Positions 34,601-34,714 of a stretch of DNA of 34,714 bases are shown here, piece after piece; position 1 is the first letter of the stretch; each line of letters opens with the position of its first letter. A program made the translations under genes and the position numbers. The DNA comes from an uncultured Ignavibacteriota bacterium (GTDB taxonomy: Bacteria > Bacteroidota > Ignavibacteria > UBA10030 > UBA8401), in NCBI GenBank assembly GCA_903907305.1, contig CAIVNT010000636.1, positions 1-34,714 on the forward strand. The letters run 5' to 3'. Under the pieces are notes generated by a model, which saw nothing but the letters and a program-made list of their open reading frames with translations, had not been told where the DNA came from and did no database searches.

Positions 34601-34714
34601 ATAGCGTACGCACATGCTTGTTGGATCGATGCCGTTCCGACTCGGGTTATGGGGACGGTGATATTGCTGATGTTCACGGCATATCCGGCGGCTACAGTAA
34701 TCGAAAAATCAACA
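31687..34714 (-). CDS. Giant beta-strand-rich surface protein with T9SS sorting domain (5' end outside window)
   Basis: The frame is open to the right edge and reads VDFSITVAAGYAVNI at the edge, so the GTG at 34677 is internal and the true start is outside. At least 1008 residues are visible. In order: a jelly-roll-like segment, an Ig-like segment of the LSGFIYESGSGPS type, a WTGADGADFTVGSNWNP opener followed by about 500 residues of short Ser/Thr/Asn/Gly-rich beta rungs (LTLNSGIVNIGTNVLTLGP-like), an FnIII-like segment (MPVELTMFRAEVQ..IQWNTASEMNNYGFEVQK), and a T9SS sorting domain (SDCYPNPFNPSTTI to NRMVLTK). No catalytic signature is visible. It is likely a surface adhesin or glycan-binding scaffold. 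It lies 62 bp upstream of the GH79 gene in the same direction. Confidence 0.82.
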   Translation of the reverse strand, partial: VDFSITVAAGYAVNISNITVPITRVGTASIQQACAYAINDVWNTPQYILNSASGVTIVTGNIIWTTPVSLNAGDKLSVRYIVWRNNGAGVSTLTSGAKIGGTTSVSITGTASVAGAPTIVANPASLSGFIYESGSGPSSASSFSLTANNLTPATGNLTVAGTSSFEVSSDGGTNYSDNVTVAYSGSGSSLTPSTIYVRMKNGITSGDKNNESVKIYGGGIAEGSASTASCSGTIFNTYSWTGADGADFTVGSNWNPVRTSSTNDILHFNDGTTKTIVSVPNTSVGQISVSNNSSVMLQSSGAVSFTILGGTGTDVSVSSGSSLILGGSNAITFTLNSAATGSINGNFTTQGAAHQVSIATTGALVFENGSIFTQGTSVAGNIFGSATSPANVAVFNSGSKFVHKDGSNPFGISAPGSKITFNSGSIYSNEGGAMSLSNRTYADFVFNNSAGAASPAGSNPWTVNNLTVQQGTFTLNSAGQIVVNGTVTINAGAKLRLLNTNAAGCVLPNAGHVVNGYLGIGMPFSITSGGTLTYGSAATLAYIGTAAQTVATSNIELTSIPPNFSLENSAGITVSNAIAITGMLTLGGNNVYTNLSNITGYTGVDYAATISQTTGAELGSSITNLTINNALGVTVATSKTVTGTLTLNSGIVNIGTNVLTLGPTAVLAGTPSAASMVVASAGGEIRKEMSSSGSFTFPIGDNTGTAEYSPVALTMNSADAFTSAYVSASVTNAKHSNNSSSTNFLSRYWTLTGSGITNPNYSAVFTYADGDINGTESQLWGGKYNGSAWTLLSAVNEAANSFTASGMTSFSDITAGEQSAMPVELTMFRAEVQRISVAIQWNTASEMNNYGFEVQKSIDGNWKKIGFVEGQGTSNTPKEYSFADPEMLPGKYSYRLKQIDRNGQFKYSGAVEVDVIRSVPKILSLSDCYPNPFNPSTTIEFTVPNDGRASLKVYNMLGQLAAELFNDGVLAGRAYRVTFDGTRLSSGVYLSVLDFGGKRVTNRMVLTK

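Overview
The window looks like a chromosomal segment from a Bacteroidota-type bacterium with a type IX secretion system (T9SS), most likely class Ignavibacteria or a close relative such as Kryptonia or Calditrichota. The evidence is four proteins ending in a T9SS sorting domain with the YPNPFNP signature, a PorV/PorQ-family outer-membrane protein, a TonB-dependent receptor with a carboxypeptidase-regulatory-like N-terminus, and mid-range GC. No SusD homologue is visible. This placement is an inference; no rRNA or marker tree is available here.

Region 1 (1-6150) is housekeeping. A divergent intergenic region at about 2787-3015 separates a leftward pair, a 7TM-HD phosphohydrolase (pgpH-like) translationally coupled to a partial xerD-type recombinase, from a rightward tight operon of ksgA, mgtE and a PAP2-family membrane phosphatase, which ends at a rho-independent terminator near 6201-6231.

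Region 2 (6265-7460) holds tRNA-His(GTG) and tRNA-Glu(TTC), about 280 bp of hairpin-rich, gene-free DNA with short exact copies of tRNA-Glu pieces, and a leftward HIT-family gene with its own terminator.

Region 3 (7463-34714) is one leftward run of fourteen colinear genes and is the interesting part. Reading in the direction of transcription: a huge beta-strand-rich T9SS cargo protein (cut by the window edge), a T9SS-exported GH79 beta-glucuronidase-like enzyme, an agarase-like clan GH-A hydrolase, a GH3 beta-glycosidase, a TonB-dependent receptor, a large surface or periplasmic protein with a C-terminal Por-like domain, a PorV/PorQ-family barrel, a T9SS-exported multidomain esterase, a T9SS-exported right-handed beta-helix protein, then uxaC, an exuT-like hexuronate transporter, uxuA, an SDR-type uxuB and an SGNH esterase. 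Together these form a coherent uronic-acid glycan utilisation locus. Exported enzymes would release glucuronic acid and neutral sugars from a glucuronate-bearing plant or algal polymer, the TonB receptor would import fragments, the MFS carrier would take up the hexuronate, and UxaC, UxuB and UxuA would convert D-glucuronate to 2-keto-3-deoxygluconate. KDG kinase and KDPG aldolase are not in the window.

The candidate undescribed system is this SusD-less, T9SS-based analogue of a polysaccharide utilisation locus. It is built around a tightly coupled receptor / Por-like protein / PorV-like trio, plus a shared N-terminal domain of about 230 residues found on both the GH79 enzyme and the esterase. 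No CRISPR array, transposase, phage gene or rRNA was seen.
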